Shown here: piece by piece, positions 23,544 through 24,177 of the stretch
Numbering within the stretch: position 1 is the stretch's first letter
Layout of the letters: every line of letters begins with the position of its first letter
Notes under the pieces: model-generated
Databases searched by the model: none
Told to the model about the DNA's origin: nothing
The model's input: only the letters and a program-made list of their open reading frames with translations
IMG/VR virus record: IMGVR_UViG_3300037585_003527
Location: 1 to 24,177 of that record
DNA from: a virus
Strand: one strand, 5' to 3'
DNA length: 24,177 nt
Position numbers and translations under genes: made by a program

Positions 23544-24177
23544 ATGAAATATTTTATACAGAAAGCATTAGCAGATTGGGCATATCGTGTAAATGACGGT
23601 TGTCCAGATCCCCACAATAGAACTCATATTCAAGTATTAGAGAGTGTTCTACGTCAATATGGTTGCTCTGAGCAATTCATTTCCGAATATGTTACACGCG
23701 TGTATAGTCCGCAACTAACTGAAGATGGTAAAGATGATCAATATGTGCACAAAAGCAGCGGTGTGTGGGTTAAGAAGGGTCAAGAAGATAATGAAGATGC
23801 AACAAAGTATGAGAAGACAGATGATGGTCAGTATAAAGAGTTAGAAGGTGAAGAAGAATCAGGTGAAGATAATAGAGAGTATACTAAAAATATGCTTCTA
23901 ACACCAGAGCCTGGATCTGATGCAGCTGAGAAAGAGAGTGAAGAAGATACAGAAGATAAAAAAGGTGAAGAGGACGGTGATGTAGGTGAGTTTAGTGGTA
24001 AGGATAAATCCTTAAAAGATACAGATACTATAAACTCTGAAACGTATACTAACCCTGATACAGGTGTAGATGATGAAGAGTTTGAAAACGGACCTATAAA
24101 TTCTATTTATGAAAATAGTGAAGATGAGCTTAAGTCTGAAGATTTAGATGAGTATTTTAAATCCGATAAGATACCAA
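23544..24177 (+). CDS. Acidic phage protein, 3' truncated by the window edge
   Basis: An open frame of 211 codons from ATG 23544 to the right edge with no stop, so the gene continues outside. AGG at 23535-23537 is a modest ribosome binding site. The N-terminus KYFIQKALADWAYRVNDGCPDPHNRTHI... (residues 2-30) continues into LESVLRQYGCSEQFISEYV, a helical module that I recall at the start of large structural or scaffold-like proteins of marine T4-like phages. From about residue 60 the sequence is extremely acidic and low-complexity (runs of Glu, Asp, Lys, Gly and Ser) with no hydrophobic core, so it is probably disordered, with PxPGS-like and YTNPDTG fragments. The function is unknown; placement after the baseplate block suggests a further wedge or structural protein. 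Confidence 0.7.
   Translation, partial: MKYFIQKALADWAYRVNDGCPDPHNRTHIQVLESVLRQYGCSEQFISEYVTRVYSPQLTEDGKDDQYVHKSSGVWVKKGQEDNEDATKYEKTDDGQYKELEGEEESGEDNREYTKNMLLTPEPGSDAAEKESEEDTEDKKGEEDGDVGEFSGKDKSLKDTDTINSETYTNPDTGVDDEEFENGPINSIYENSEDELKSEDLDEYFKSDKIP

Overview
This window looks like the virion-structural (late) region of a large T4-like contractile-tailed phage, most likely from an AT-rich aquatic or marine lineage. Every supported gene is on the + strand. Genes are packed with gaps of a few bases or stop/start overlaps, most starts have AGGAG- or AAGG-type ribosome binding sites, and the order neck - sheath - tube - hub chaperone - tape measure - baseplate is that of a T4-like tail module. 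Base composition is AT-rich by eye (about two thirds A+T). Nothing here identifies the host; a low-GC marine bacterium is only a guess. Family calls come from recognising protein motifs, not from database searches.

Layout. Positions 1-6626 hold the 3' part of a giant gene (at least 2207 codons visible, open to the left edge) that carries the landmarks of a subtilisin-type serine protease, pulled apart by large insertions. Then follow neck and tail-completion proteins like gp13, gp14 and gp15 (6690-9404), and a beta-helix-like repeat protein built on nine units spaced exactly 57 nt apart (9417-11123). Next come the tail sheath gp18 (11212-13329) and tail tube gp19 (13359-13847), closed by a clear intrinsic terminator. 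A second block starts at 13943 with a gp26-like baseplate/tail chaperone. Its 3' end appears to carry a frameshift site into a 70-codon gp51-like extension. After that come a 57-aa small protein, the tape measure protein, a gp48/gp54-like tube cap, a gp53-like LysM-type wedge protein, and a 1145-aa baseplate hub protein with a C-terminal M15 (VanY-type) zinc peptidase in place of the T4 lysozyme. A conserved-looking 152-aa protein, a reduced family A DNA polymerase (425 aa) with altered active-site motifs, and the start of an acidic protein cut by the right edge complete the window.

How the genes work together. Nearly all products build one machine: neck (gp13/14/15), contractile sheath and tube (gp18/19), length ruler (tape measure with its gp26/gp51 chaperone), and baseplate (gp48/54, gp53, hub). 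The hub peptidase probably opens peptidoglycan during tail penetration. The giant subtilase and the repeat protein are candidates for host-surface interaction. The motif ATATTTAT recurs in the few longer intergenic gaps, with one 19-nt copy perfectly repeated at 6657 and 15001, and is a candidate late promoter element.

Most notable: the exploded subtilase whose catalytic Asp lies upstream of the first in-window Met; the probable +1 (or -2) frameshift at a T7 run in the chaperone gene; the mini PolA with YDA instead of HDE and His at the steric-gate position, inside a structural cluster; and the very regular repeat gene containing a perfect 62-nt tandem duplication.
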